Shown: positions 1 through 9,361 of the stretch, piece by piece | Numbering within the stretch: the stretch's first letter is position 1 | Layout of the letters: each line of letters starts with the position of its first letter | DNA from: Pseudomonas sp. P7548 | GTDB taxonomy: Bacteria; Pseudomonadota; Gammaproteobacteria; Pseudomonadales; Pseudomonadaceae | NCBI RefSeq assembly: GCF_013386585.1 | Contig: NZ_JACARO010000076.1 | Span: forward strand, 1 to 48,190 | Reading direction: 5' to 3' | Length of the DNA: 48,190 nucleotides | Notes under the pieces: model-generated | Databases searched by the model: none | What the model saw: only the letters and a program-made list of their open reading frames with translations | What the model was told of the DNA's origin: nothing | Made by a program: the position numbers and the translations under genes

Positions 1-2268
1 GGAGCCCGCACCCGGCCCGGCGACCACGCAGTGGGTTTTCGCCGAAACGGAGCCGGCCACCTTGGCCCCCAGGCTCTCCAGCTTGTCCTTGGCCACGTCA
101 CGGCTCATCCGCTCCAGGGAGCCGGTGAGCACCCAGGTATGCCCTGCTTCGGGCAAGCCTTCGACGACTTTTTTCTCGCTCTGCCAATGCATGCCGAAGT
201 CGCGGAGCTGTTGCTCGATGGCCAGGGCGCGGTTGGCGTTGTCGGGGTTATCAAAGAAGTCACGCACGGCCTTGGCCTGCTTCTCGGGCAGCGCCTGACG
301 CATGTCGAGCCAATCGGCCTTGATCACACCTTCGAGGCTGCCGAATTTGTCCGCCAGCTTCTGCGCCGCCCCCGGGCCAACGCTCGGCACGTGCAGCTTG
401 TCGAGCAACCCGCCCAAGGTGGTACTGGCGGCGAACTCGGCGCTCAAGTCGCCCTGATCCTGCAACTGCAGGCCGCACTCTTCAGGCGACAGCAATGCAC
501 CGATCACTTCCTGGTTATGGCTGTCTTCAAAGAAGCTGTGAATCTCATGCGCCACTTCCAGGCCCACGTCAGGCAAGTACGTCAGCACTTCCGGCAAGGC
601 CTTCTGCACGCGCTCCAGAGACGCCAGGGAGCGCGCCAGCACCTTGGCGGTCTCCTCGCCCACATCGGGAATACCCAAGGCGTAGATAAAGCGCGCCAGG
701 GTCGGCGTCTTGCTGTTTTCGATGGCCGTGATCAGCTTCTTGCTGGAGATATCGGCAAAGCCTTCCAGGTCGATGATCTGTTCGTACTTGAGTTTGTAGA
801 GATCAGCCGGCGAGCCAATCAGCTTCTCGTCTACCAATTGCTCGATGGTCTTGTCGCCCAGGCCGTCGATGTCCATGGCGCGGCGCGAGACAAAGTGAAT
901 GATCGCCTGCTTGAGCTGTGCCCCACACGCCAGGCGCCCGACGCAGCGGTACACCGCGCCTTCGCTGACGGTTTCCTTGCCTTTGCTGCGCTTGACCAGT
1001 TGGGTGCGCTCAACATGGGAACCGCACACCGGGCAGCTCTCGGGAATAGGCACCGCGCGGGCGTTTTCCGGACGGCGCTCAAGCACCACGGAGACGACTT
1101 GCGGGATCACATCACCGGCACGGCGGATGATCACGGTATCGCCAATCATCACGCCCAGTCGCGCCACTTCGTCCATGTTGTGCAAGGTGGCATTGGACAC
1201 GGTGACACCCGCGACCTTGACCGGCTTGAGACGCGCCACCGGGGTGACGGCGCCCGTGCGGCCGACCTGGAATTCCACGTCGAGCAGCTCGGTCAGCTCT
1301 TCCATGGCCGGGAATTTATGGGCGATGGCCCAACGCGGTTCGCGGGCGCGGAAGCCCAGTTCACGCTGGGAAGCAATGCTGTTGACCTTGAATACCACGC
1401 CGTCGATCTCGTATGGCAGGCTGTTACGCCGCTCGCCGATATCGCGGTAGTACTCAAGGCAATCCTGGATGCCCTTGGCCAGCTTCAGCTCGTGGCTGAT
1501 GGGCATGCCCCACTTCTGCAGCTGTTGCAGGTTGCCGATGTGGGTGTCGCTGATATCGGTGGTCACGCCATAGCAGCAGAACTCAAGCGGCCGACTGGCG
1601 GTGATCTTCGAATCCAGCTGACGCAGGCTTCCCGCAGCGGCGTTGCGCGGATTGGCGAAAGTCTTGCCGCCGACTTCCAGTTGCGAAGCATTGAGCCGCT
1701 CGAACCCGGCCTTGGACATGAACACTTCGCCACGCACTTCCAGGGTCGCCGGCCAGCCGCTGCCGTGCAGTTTCAACGGAATATTGCGCACGGTGCGCAC
1801 GTTGACGCTGATGTCTTCGCCGGTGGTGCCGTCGCCCCGGGTGGCACCGCGTACCAACTCGCCGTCCTGGTACAACAGGCTGACCGCCAGGCCGTCCAGT
1901 TTCGGTTCGCAGCTGTATTCCACCGCCGCGCCGCCGCCGAACAGGTCGCCCACCGGCAGGTCGAGACCTTCGGTGACCCGGCGATCGAATTCCAGCATAG
2001 TGGTTTCATCGAATGCGTTGCCAAGGCTGAGCATGGGGATCTCATGCTTGACCTGGGTGAACGCCGACAGCGCCGCACTGCCCACCCGCTGCGTCGGCGA
2101 ATCCCGCGTGACCAGCTCCGGGTGCTCGGCCTCCAGGGCCTTGAGCTCGTGGAACAGCCGGTCGTACTCGGCGTCCGGAATGCTCGGCTCGTCGAGGACG
2201 TGGTAGCGGTAATTGTGCTGATCCAGTTCAGCGCGCAGTTCGAGGATGCGGGTGTGGGCGGCGGTCAT
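1..2268 (-). CDS. ligA: NAD-dependent DNA ligase LigA (3' end cut by the window)
   Basis: Seals nicks in duplex DNA using NAD+; essential for replication and repair. The ATG is at 2268-2266 and the frame stays open to base 1, giving 756 residues of a protein that is usually about 780-795 residues in Pseudomonas. Seen: the adenylation motif KLDG with its lysine near residue 123, followed by the RGDGTTGED segment; Cys-rich zinc finger and helix-hairpin-helix regions further on; and the start of a BRCT domain (TWVLTGSLERM) near the window edge. Only the C-terminal part of the BRCT domain is missing, by window truncation and not by mutation. It lies downstream of zipA on the same strand (about 87 nt gap). 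Confidence 0.97.
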   Translation of the reverse strand, partial: MTAAHTRILELRAELDQHNYRYHVLDEPSIPDAEYDRLFHELKALEAEHPELVTRDSPTQRVGSAALSAFTQVKHEIPMLSLGNAFDETTMLEFDRRVTEGLDLPVGDLFGGGAAVEYSCEPKLDGLAVSLLYQDGELVRGATRGDGTTGEDISVNVRTVRNIPLKLHGSGWPATLEVRGEVFMSKAGFERLNASQLEVGGKTFANPRNAAAGSLRQLDSKITASRPLEFCCYGVTTDISDTHIGNLQQLQKWGMPISHELKLAKGIQDCLEYYRDIGERRNSLPYEIDGVVFKVNSIASQRELGFRAREPRWAIAHKFPAMEELTELLDVEFQVGRTGAVTPVARLKPVKVAGVTVSNATLHNMDEVARLGVMIGDTVIIRRAGDVIPQVVSVVLERRPENARAVPIPESCPVCGSHVERTQLVKRSKGKETVSEGAVYRCVGRLACGAQLKQAIIHFVSRRAMDIDGLGDKTIEQLVDEKLIGSPADLYKLKYEQIIDLEGFADISSKKLITAIENSKTPTLARFIYALGIPDVGEETAKVLARSLASLERVQKALPEVLTYLPDVGLEVAHEIHSFFEDSHNQEVIGALLSPEECGLQLQDQGDLSAEFAASTTLGGLLDKLHVPSVGPGAAQKLADKFGSLEGVIKADWLDMRQALPEKQAKAVRDFFDNPDNANRALAIEQQLRDFGMHWQSEKKVVEGLPEAGHTWVLTGSLERMSRDVAKDKLESLGAKVAGSVSAKTHCVVAGPGAGS

Positions 2269-2355
2269 GGGTGTTCTCTCATAAAGCAAAAGAGCAGCCG
2301 AAGCTGCTCAATATGTTAGTGCACGGATTCTACAGACAACGCTTAAGATCGAACC

Positions 2356-3222
2356 TCAGCGTTTCTGTGTCAGGGCGCGACGCTCGAACTCGACGATGCG
2401 CTGACGGTAGTGTTCGATGGTCTGGGCGGTCAGGACGCTGCGTTGGTCGTCCTTGAGTTCGCCATTGAGTTCCTGGGACAGCTTGCGGGCTGCCGCCACC
2501 ATCACGTCGAACGCTTGTTTCGGGTGACGCGGGCCTGGCAAACCGAGGAAGAAGCTCACGGCCGGAGTGCTGAACAGGTCGATGTCGTCCAGATCGAACG
2601 TGCCCGGCTTGACCGCGTTGGCCATGGAGAACAGCACCTCGCCGTTACCCGCCATGCTTTCGTGACGGTGGAAGATGTCCATCTCGCCAAAACGCAGGCC
2701 GCTTTCCAGGATGTTCTGCAACAGTGCCGGGCCCTTGAAGCCGGCGGCGTCGCGGCAGATCACGCTGATCACCAGCACTTCTTCAGCGGCCGGCTGGTCG
2801 TTCACCGACTGGCGCGGCGCGGTGCTCTTGCCAATGTTCTCGTCCGGGAAATCATCGTCGCGGCTGCTGAAGCTCGGGCCTTCATCGACGTCGAGGTTCA
2901 GGTCGCCCTGATGCGGCTCGGCGACCGGCGCACTGTTGCGCTTGCCACGCTTGGAGGACGGCTCACGGGCTTCTCGCAGCGGTGCGCTCATCGACGGCAG
3001 GTCGTGCTCGTCCAGTTGCGGTTCTTTATGGGTATCCAGCACACGGGGCGGCCCCAGCAGCTCGGCGCTGCCGTCGTCGTCCGGCAGGTTGGACAGGTTT
3101 CGGTCCAGGCGGAACTTGAGCTTGCCCTTGCCGCCACGCATCCGGCGCCAGCCATCAAAAAGAATACCGGCAATGACAATAATGCCGATGACGATCAGCC
3201 ACTCGCGCAGACCGATTTCCAT
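2356..3222 (-). CDS. zipA: Cell division protein ZipA
   Basis: Inner-membrane protein that anchors and bundles FtsZ at the division ring. The start chosen is the ATG at 3222 (MEIGLREWLIV), 19 codons inside the longest frame, because the N-terminal transmembrane helix (about residues 6-23, LIVIGIIVIAGILFDGW) should begin at once, as in the family. A basic patch (RRMRGGKGKLKFR) and a charged linker (about 30-145) follow, then the C-terminal FtsZ-binding domain (about 150-280) with the FFLGLPGPRHP segment. At 288 aa it is of normal length. It sits between smc and ligA, the standard Pseudomonas order. Confidence 0.96.
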   Translation of the reverse strand: MEIGLREWLIVIGIIVIAGILFDGWRRMRGGKGKLKFRLDRNLSNLPDDDGSAELLGPPRVLDTHKEPQLDEHDLPSMSAPLREAREPSSKRGKRNSAPVAEPHQGDLNLDVDEGPSFSSRDDDFPDENIGKSTAPRQSVNDQPAAEEVLVISVICRDAAGFKGPALLQNILESGLRFGEMDIFHRHESMAGNGEVLFSMANAVKPGTFDLDDIDLFSTPAVSFFLGLPGPRHPKQAFDVMVAAARKLSQELNGELKDDQRSVLTAQTIEHYRQRIVEFERRALTQKR

Positions 3223-3481
3223 GTAATCCCGTGCCTCTAATAAAAAATGCTGAAAAATAAGGGGTTTAGCACCGTGCAAACCGCTTTAAAACGTGGCGCC
3301 AACTCTATGTTCTGACTGACGTTTTGCCCACGCACACGAAAAATTGACATTAAACTAGCACGACCAAAGATAACTTTACACCGTCTGTCAAAATGCCTTG
3401 AACAAATATGTCCATTTGCCATATTTCACAGCCGGCTCCATCACCTTACATCCTGCTGAAAATTCTCTTTCAAAGCGTGGT

Positions 3482-6400
3482 TCAGGATTCCACCATCGCC
3501 ATCGCTTCTTCCACGTCCACCGCCACCAGGCGCGAACAGCCCGGTTCGTGCATCGTCACACCCATCAGTTGATCGGCCATTTCCATGGCGATCTTGTTGT
3601 GGGTGATATAGATGAACTGCACAGTCTGGGACATCTCCTTAACCAGGCGTGCATACCGTCCAACGTTAGCGTCATCCAGCGGGGCGTCAACTTCATCGAG
3701 CATGCAGAACGGCGCCGGGTTCAACTTGAAGATCGCAAATACCAGGGCCAATGCGGTCAGGGCCTTCTCGCCGCCGGACAACAAATGGATGGTGCTGTTC
3801 TTCTTGCCCGGAGGCCGCGCCATGATCGTTACCCCTGTATCGAGTAGATCTTCGCCCGTCAGTTCCAAGTAAGCGCTGCCTCCACCGAAAACTTTCGGGA
3901 ATAAGGCCTGTAAACCGCCATTAATCTGATCAAAGGTATCTTTGAAACGATTACGGGTTTCCTTGTCGATCTTGCGGATCACGTTTTCCAGGGTGTCCAG
4001 GGCTTCGACCAAGTCGGCGTCCTGGGCGTCCAGGTAACGTTTACGCTCGGACTGCTGCTGGTATTCGTCGATGGCCGCGAGGTTGATCGCGCCGAGGCGT
4101 TGGATACGTGCAGCAATGCGCTCAAGTTCTTCTTCGGCTTCTTTCTCGTTGGCCTGGGCGGTCAGGGTATTGAGCACGCCGTGCAGGTCGTAGCCGTCTT
4201 CGAGCAACTGGTCCTGCAGGGTCTTGCGGCGCACGGTCAGGGCTTGCCATTCCATGCGCTGCTGTTCGAGCTGGCCGCGGATCAGCTGGGATTGCTGCTC
4301 GGCCTGGGTGCGGCGCTTCTCGGCGTCGCGCAGTTCGCGGTCGGCGTCTTCCAGGGCAATCTGCGCGGTCTTGAGTTCTTCGTCGACGGTCATGCGTTTG
4401 TCGAGCAGCTCTTCGAGCTTGAGACGCAACTCTTCCAGCGGCGCTTCGCCCTCCTCCAGGTTGAGGCTCAGTTGCTCGCGCTTTTCGGTGAGGCGTTCGG
4501 ACTGCATCTCCAAACGCTCGAGGGCCTGGGCCGTGGACGCGTGCTGAGCCTTGAGCGAACCCAGACGCACCGCCAACTGGTGAGCGTGATCTTTATGCTG
4601 ACGGGCTTCCTGACGCACGCGGTCAAGGCGCTCGCGCAGGCTGTCGCGCTGGGCCAGCAGCAGTTCGCGCTGCTCGGTGTCCAGCGCCATGCTGTCGAGG
4701 GCTTCCTGCAAATGCAGGCGCGCCTCGCCAATCTGTTCGTGTTCCAGGGCGCGCTGCTCGCCCATCTCGGCGACTTCCTCGTCGAGGCGGGTACGGCGCA
4801 GGGTCAGTTGCTCGACCTTGGCTTTGCTCGCGGACAGCTGGGCTTTCAGCTCGCCTTGCTGGCGCGCTTCGTCCTGCAATAGGCGGCGCAGGTGTTCGCG
4901 GCCGGTCTCTTGCTGGCGCTGGGTGGCGCGCAGGGTTTGCAGCTGGGTTTCCAGACCTTCAAGGGTGGCTTCGCGCTCTTCACGCTCGGCGATCAGGTTG
5001 ACGATCTCCTGGCCCCGGGCCAACACGCCGCTCTCTGCTTCACTGGCGCGACGCACCCGCAGGAAGTGCCGGCCGACCCAATAGCCGTCGCGGCTGATCA
5101 GGCTTTCACCAGCCCCCAGTTGACCGCGCCGGGCCAGCGCCTGCTCCAGCGAATCCACCGGTTTGACTTGACCCAGCCACGGCGACAGGTCAATCGCTGC
5201 TTCAACCTTATCCAGCAAGCTGCCCGATACTCGCATACCGTCCGCCGCAGGGCTGAGCAAACGCAAGTCACCCTGGGCAAAACCCGACAGGTCGAACCCG
5301 CCAAAATCATCCACCAACACCGCTTGCAGGTCAGCACCCAGCACGGTTTCCACCGCCAGCTCCCAACCCGCTTCCACTTTCAAGCCTTCGGCCAGGCGTG
5401 GGCGCTCGGCCAGGTGCTGGTCGCGCAGCCATTCGGCGGTACCGGTGCCGGGGTCCAGCGCGGCCTGCTGCAAGGCTTCAAGGGACGCCAGGCGCCCGTT
5501 CAAGCGCTGCAGATCACCCTGGGCCTGCTGCTGGGCCTGGGTCGCCTGTTGCAGTTGCTGACGCAGTTGCTCCAGGCGCTCCACTTGTTGTTCTTCGCTG
5601 GCTTCCAGCTCTTCCAGCGTCATTTCGCTTTCGGCCAGCTGCTCGCTCAGTTCCATGATCGCCGCGTCTTCCGGGTCGGCAGACAGCAACGCACGCTCTT
5701 CCTGCATGCGGCGCTGGCGCTCGGCCAGGCGCTCCATGCTGGTTTCCAGTTGCTGGATGCGCGACTGTTGCACCTCAGCCTGGCGGCGCGGCTCGGCGGA
5801 TTGCAGGTTGAAGGTGTCCCACTGCTCCTGCCAGCCGTGCATGGTGGTTTCGGATTCTTCCAGGGCGGCGGCGGCCTCTTCGGCAGCGGCGCTGGTGACT
5901 TCCTGCTCGGGGGTGAGCATGTCCAGCTCTTCGCCGAGGGTCAGCAGCAAGGTGCGGTCATGGCCCAGGTGGGATTCGGTCTCCAGGCGCGCACGTTCGG
6001 CTTCTTTCAAATCATCCTGCAACTGGCGCAGGCGCTGCTGGCCGTGCTGGATGCTTTGCTCGACGCGGGCAATGTCGCCGCCCACCGAATAAAAGCGGCC
6101 CTGCACCAGATTGAAACGCTCGGACAGGTCATGGTGACCGTCACGCAGGCGCTCGATGCTGGCGTCAGCGTTGCGCTGCTCGGCCACCAGGGCCTCAAAG
6201 CTGATTTCCTGGGTGCCGATGATTGCTTCGCGCTGGCCCACCTGATCATTCAGCGCCTGCCAGCGCAGGGCCGACAGTTGTGCCTTGAGCTGGCGCTCTT
6301 CGCCCTTGTATTCCTGATACTTCTCGGCGGCCTGGGCCTGGCGGTGCAGGCGCTCCAACTGGCGCTCCAGCTCTTCGCGCAGGTCGGTGAGGCGAGCGAG

Positions 6401-6970
6401 GTTTTCATGGGTACGGCGAATGCGGTTTTCGGTCTCGCGGCGGCGCTCCTTGTACTTGGAGATGCCGGCCGCTTCCTCGATAAAGTTGCGCAGGTCTTCG
6501 GGCTTGGCTTCGATCAGCTTGGAGATCATGCCCTGTTCGATGATCGAGTAGCTGCGCGGGCCCAGGCCTGTGCCGAGGAAAATATCGGTGATGTCCCGAC
6601 GGCGACACTTGGTGCCGTTGAGGAAGTAGCTGTTCTGGCTGTCGCGGGTCACTTTGCGGCGGATGGAGATTTCCGCGTAGGCCGCGTATTCGCCGATCAA
6701 GGTGCCATCGGAGTTATCGAACACCAGTTCGATGCTGGCCTGGCTCACGGGCTTGCGGCTGGTGGAGCCGTTGAAGATGACGTCGGTCATCGACTCGCCA
6801 CGCAGGTTTTTCGCCGAGCTCTCGCCCATCACCCAGCGGACGGCGTCGATGATATTCGACTTGCCGCAACCGTTGGGCCCGACCACCGCCGCCATGTTAC
6901 TGGGGAAGTTCACCGTGGTCGGGTCGACGAAGGATTTGAACCCCGCCAGTTTGATGCACTTGAGCCGCAC
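3482..6970 (-). CDS. smc: Chromosome segregation protein SMC
   Basis: ATPase that organises and segregates the chromosome, normally with ScpA/ScpB (not in this window). 1162 aa. Seen: Walker A GPNGCGKSNI near the N-terminus, long coiled coils on both sides of a hinge region (about residues 510-660), the ABC signature LSGGEKALTALAL, and Walker B FCMLDEVDAPLDDAN near the C-terminus. The start chosen is the GTG at 6970 giving V/M-RLKCIKLAGFKS, the conserved SMC N-terminus; the longer frame to 7009 would add 13 unconserved residues overlapping the upstream gene. The GTG lies 2 nt after the stop of the GntR gene, which suggests translational coupling. Confidence 0.96.
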   Translation of the reverse strand: MRLKCIKLAGFKSFVDPTTVNFPSNMAAVVGPNGCGKSNIIDAVRWVMGESSAKNLRGESMTDVIFNGSTSRKPVSQASIELVFDNSDGTLIGEYAAYAEISIRRKVTRDSQNSYFLNGTKCRRRDITDIFLGTGLGPRSYSIIEQGMISKLIEAKPEDLRNFIEEAAGISKYKERRRETENRIRRTHENLARLTDLREELERQLERLHRQAQAAEKYQEYKGEERQLKAQLSALRWQALNDQVGQREAIIGTQEISFEALVAEQRNADASIERLRDGHHDLSERFNLVQGRFYSVGGDIARVEQSIQHGQQRLRQLQDDLKEAERARLETESHLGHDRTLLLTLGEELDMLTPEQEVTSAAAEEAAAALEESETTMHGWQEQWDTFNLQSAEPRRQAEVQQSRIQQLETSMERLAERQRRMQEERALLSADPEDAAIMELSEQLAESEMTLEELEASEEQQVERLEQLRQQLQQATQAQQQAQGDLQRLNGRLASLEALQQAALDPGTGTAEWLRDQHLAERPRLAEGLKVEAGWELAVETVLGADLQAVLVDDFGGFDLSGFAQGDLRLLSPAADGMRVSGSLLDKVEAAIDLSPWLGQVKPVDSLEQALARRGQLGAGESLISRDGYWVGRHFLRVRRASEAESGVLARGQEIVNLIAEREEREATLEGLETQLQTLRATQRQQETGREHLRRLLQDEARQQGELKAQLSASKAKVEQLTLRRTRLDEEVAEMGEQRALEHEQIGEARLHLQEALDSMALDTEQRELLLAQRDSLRERLDRVRQEARQHKDHAHQLAVRLGSLKAQHASTAQALERLEMQSERLTEKREQLSLNLEEGEAPLEELRLKLEELLDKRMTVDEELKTAQIALEDADRELRDAEKRRTQAEQQSQLIRGQLEQQRMEWQALTVRRKTLQDQLLEDGYDLHGVLNTLTAQANEKEAEEELERIAARIQRLGAINLAAIDEYQQQSERKRYLDAQDADLVEALDTLENVIRKIDKETRNRFKDTFDQINGGLQALFPKVFGGGSAYLELTGEDLLDTGVTIMARPPGKKNSTIHLLSGGEKALTALALVFAIFKLNPAPFCMLDEVDAPLDDANVGRYARLVKEMSQTVQFIYITHNKIAMEMADQLMGVTMHEPGCSRLVAVDVEEAMAMVES

Positions 6971-6972
6971 GT

Positions 6973-7632
6973 TTAGGCGTCCGCCAACGCAGCGATGACC
7001 AGCGAGCAACTGCGCTGGCCGTAGGCCGAGAGCACTTGGCGGATCTGCACCAGGTCACGGGCGAGCACGGCGGCGAGCAGTTGCTCGAACAGCGTCAGGT
7101 ACTCGCTCATCGACGCCTTGCGCTGATCCAGCGCCAGGTAATAGGCGCGGTTCATCGCCGGTTGCAGGTTCTCGACGGTTTCCTGCAGGTACGGGTTATT
7201 GGCGAAGGGGTACGCGGCGCGCATCACGTTGAAGCTTTCTTCGACGAACGCGCGGATGTCCTGGCGCTCGAAACTCGCCACCAGGCGCTGCTGGATCTGC
7301 AGGAACGGGCCCATGTCGGCCTGGGTCTGCCAGCCTTGGGCCACGGCGTTGCCCAGCAGGATGTACAGCTCGCCCATCAAGGTACACAGGCTCTGCACCT
7401 TGTGCGCGGTGAGCTCGGTGACGTGGGCGCCACGGCGCGGCAGGATCGCGATCAGGTGGCGGCGTTCGAGGATCAGCAAGGCTTCACGCACGGAACCACG
7501 GCTGACGTTGAGTGCCAGCGTGACCTTCTGTTCCTGGATCCGCTCCCCAGGCTTGAGATCGCCGCGAATGATACGTTCGGCGAGGTGGTGAGCAATTTGC
7601 TCGGCGAGACTGTCCGGCGCCTTGAACGTCAT
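6973..7632 (-). CDS. GntR family regulator, FCD subfamily (likely purine/xanthine control)
   Basis: 219 aa DNA-binding protein. Residues about 8-75 form the GntR winged helix (LAEQIAHHLAERIIRGDLKP, then SRGSVREALLILERR); residues about 85-210 form an all-helical FCD ligand-binding domain. It is divergent from xdhA across a 280-bp region that holds two TGAC-N6-GTCA palindromes (7817-7830 and 7840-7853), so control of the xanthine dehydrogenase genes by this protein is a reasonable inference; the ligand is unknown. Its stop is 2 nt from the smc start, so the regulator and smc are probably on one message. Confidence 0.88.
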   Translation of the reverse strand: MTFKAPDSLAEQIAHHLAERIIRGDLKPGERIQEQKVTLALNVSRGSVREALLILERRHLIAILPRRGAHVTELTAHKVQSLCTLMGELYILLGNAVAQGWQTQADMGPFLQIQQRLVASFERQDIRAFVEESFNVMRAAYPFANNPYLQETVENLQPAMNRAYYLALDQRKASMSEYLTLFEQLLAAVLARDLVQIRQVLSAYGQRSCSLVIAALADA

Positions 7633-7816
7633 GTTTTCCCTTCAAAATCTTCTATCGGTACAAGCGCGGCAGTGTAGCGCATTGGCCCGCTGATGGCGCT
7701 ACGCCCACCGTGGCGAATTTGGCATGAAATAAGCAATGTTGAAAAGCCAAAAGCCCCTGAAAACGCCGGTTCCAGAAGACTGGACCATAATTGAAAGTGT
7801 TGCGACTGCATTTTCT

Positions 7817-7853
7817 TGACCTTCTGGTCAGAAAATCATTGACCGAAAAGTCA
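7817..7853. promoter_or_regulatory. Paired palindromes, candidate operator for the GntR regulator
   Basis: Two 14-bp inverted repeats, TGACCTTCTGGTCA (7817-7830) and TGACCGAAAAGTCA (7840-7853), spaced 23 bp centre to centre, so on one face of the helix. They lie between the divergent GntR and xdhA genes, and the second overlaps a candidate -35 box. Operator function is inferred from position and symmetry. Confidence 0.5.
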
Positions 7854-7867
7854 GAGATGACTAGATT
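7839..7867 (+). promoter_or_regulatory. Candidate sigma-70 promoter for xdhA
   Basis: TTGACC at 7839-7844, a 17-bp spacer, then TAGATT at 7862-7867, about 45 bp upstream of the xdhA GTG. The -35 box is embedded in the second TGAC-N6-GTCA palindrome, which would allow direct repression. Pattern match only; no start site is known. Confidence 0.45.
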
Positions 7868-7912
7868 CGGCGCAAAGCGGTTAACAACAATAATGAGTCT
7901 GCGAGGCCTTCC

Positions 7913-9361
7913 GTGATCCAGTTTTTACTTAACAGGGAACTCCGTAGCGAGCACGCCCTGGACCCCAACCTGACGGTGCTCAACTACCTGCGCGAGCATT
8001 TGGGCAAATCCGGTACCAAGGAAGGCTGCGCCAGCGGCGATTGCGGTGCCTGCACCGTGGTGGTCGGCGAGCTGCATACCGATGCACACGGCGTCGAGCA
8101 GATCCGTTACCGCAGCCTCAATTCGTGCCTGACCTTTGTGTCATCCCTGCACGGCAAGCAACTGATCAGCGTCGAAGACCTCAAGCACCAGGGCCAACTG
8201 CACAGCGTGCAACAGGCCATGGTCGAGTGCCACGGCTCGCAATGCGGCTTTTGCACCCCGGGTTTTGTGATGTCGCTGTTCGCCCTGCAAAAGAACAGCG
8301 ATGCCCCCGACAGCCAAAAGGCCCACGAAGCCCTGGCCGGCAACCTGTGTCGGTGCACCGGCTACCGGCCGATCCTGGCCGCCGCCGAACAGGCGTGCTG
8401 CAACAAACCGCAGGACCAGTTCGACAGCCGACAGGCCGAGACGATCGCCCAGCTCAAAGCCATCGCGCCGACGCAAACCGGCGAACTCAACAGCGGCGAC
8501 AAGCGCTGCCTGGTGCCGCTGACCGTCGCCGACCTGGCTGACCTCTATGACGCCTATCCGCAAGCCCGGCTATTGGCGGGCGGTACCGACCTGGCACTGG
8601 AAGTCACTCAGTTCCACCGCACGCTGCCGGTGATGATCTACGTCGGCAATATCGACGAGATGAAGCGCATCGAAGACTTCGACGACCGCCTGGAAATCGG
8701 CGCCGCCACCGCCCTCTCCGACTGCTACGCCGCGCTGCACCACGCTTACCCGGACTTCGGCGACCTGCTGCACCGCTTCGCCTCTTTGCAGATCCGCAAC
8801 CAGGGCACCCTGGGCGGCAACATCGGCAACGCTTCGCCCATCGGCGATTCGCCGCCGCTGCTGATCGCCCTCGGCGCGCAGATCGTGCTGTGCAAAGGCA
8901 ACACCCGCCGCACCCTGGCGCTGGAAGACTACTTCATCGACTACCGCGTCACCGCCCGCCAGGACAGCGAGTTCATCGAGAAGATCATTGTGCCCAAGGG
9001 CCACGCGCTGTTCCGTGCGTACAAGGTTTCCAAGCGCCTGGACGATGACATTTCCGCCGTCTGCGCCGCGTTCAACCTGAAGCTCGACAACGGTGTGATC
9101 AGCGATGCCCGCGTGGCTTTTGGCGGCATGGCCGCCATCCCCAAACGTGCGAAGCACTGCGAAACCGTGCTGATCGGCGCGATCTGGAACGCTGCCACCG
9201 TGGAAAAAGCCTGCGCCGCCTTGGCCGAAGACTTCACCCCGCTGTCGGACTTCCGCGCCAGCAAGGAATACCGCCTGCTCAGCGCCCAGAACCTGCTGCG
9301 CAAATACTTCATCGAGCTGCAAACGCCACACATCGAGACTCGGGTGACCGCTTATGTCTAA
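7913..9361 (+). CDS. xdhA: Xanthine dehydrogenase small subunit (2Fe-2S/FAD) XdhA
   Basis: Electron-transfer subunit of xanthine dehydrogenase, which oxidises hypoxanthine and xanthine to urate. 482 aa. Seen: a plant-type [2Fe-2S] domain with GCASGDCGACT, a second [2Fe-2S] domain with CGFCTPGF and NLCRCTGYRP, then the FAD domain (about 190-370) with LLAGGTDL and GTLGGNIGNASPIGD. The start is a GTG preceded by GCGAGG; no in-frame ATG lies nearby upstream. It overlaps xdhB by 8 nt (ATGTCTAA), so the two subunits are translationally coupled. Confidence 0.96.
   Translation: MIQFLLNRELRSEHALDPNLTVLNYLREHLGKSGTKEGCASGDCGACTVVVGELHTDAHGVEQIRYRSLNSCLTFVSSLHGKQLISVEDLKHQGQLHSVQQAMVECHGSQCGFCTPGFVMSLFALQKNSDAPDSQKAHEALAGNLCRCTGYRPILAAAEQACCNKPQDQFDSRQAETIAQLKAIAPTQTGELNSGDKRCLVPLTVADLADLYDAYPQARLLAGGTDLALEVTQFHRTLPVMIYVGNIDEMKRIEDFDDRLEIGAATALSDCYAALHHAYPDFGDLLHRFASLQIRNQGTLGGNIGNASPIGDSPPLLIALGAQIVLCKGNTRRTLALEDYFIDYRVTARQDSEFIEKIIVPKGHALFRAYKVSKRLDDDISAVCAAFNLKLDNGVISDARVAFGGMAAIPKRAKHCETVLIGAIWNAATVEKACAALAEDFTPLSDFRASKEYRLLSAQNLLRKYFIELQTPHIETRVTAYV

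Noticed and set aside
31..2319. Long open frame (762 codons) on the plus strand opposite ligA
   Set aside because: Antisense shadow caused by high GC and third-position bias; no ribosome-binding site or family features, and ligA is certain.
4892..6976. Long plus-strand frame opposite smc
   Set aside because: Leucine/glutamine-rich shadow of the SMC coiled coil; no domain resemblance.
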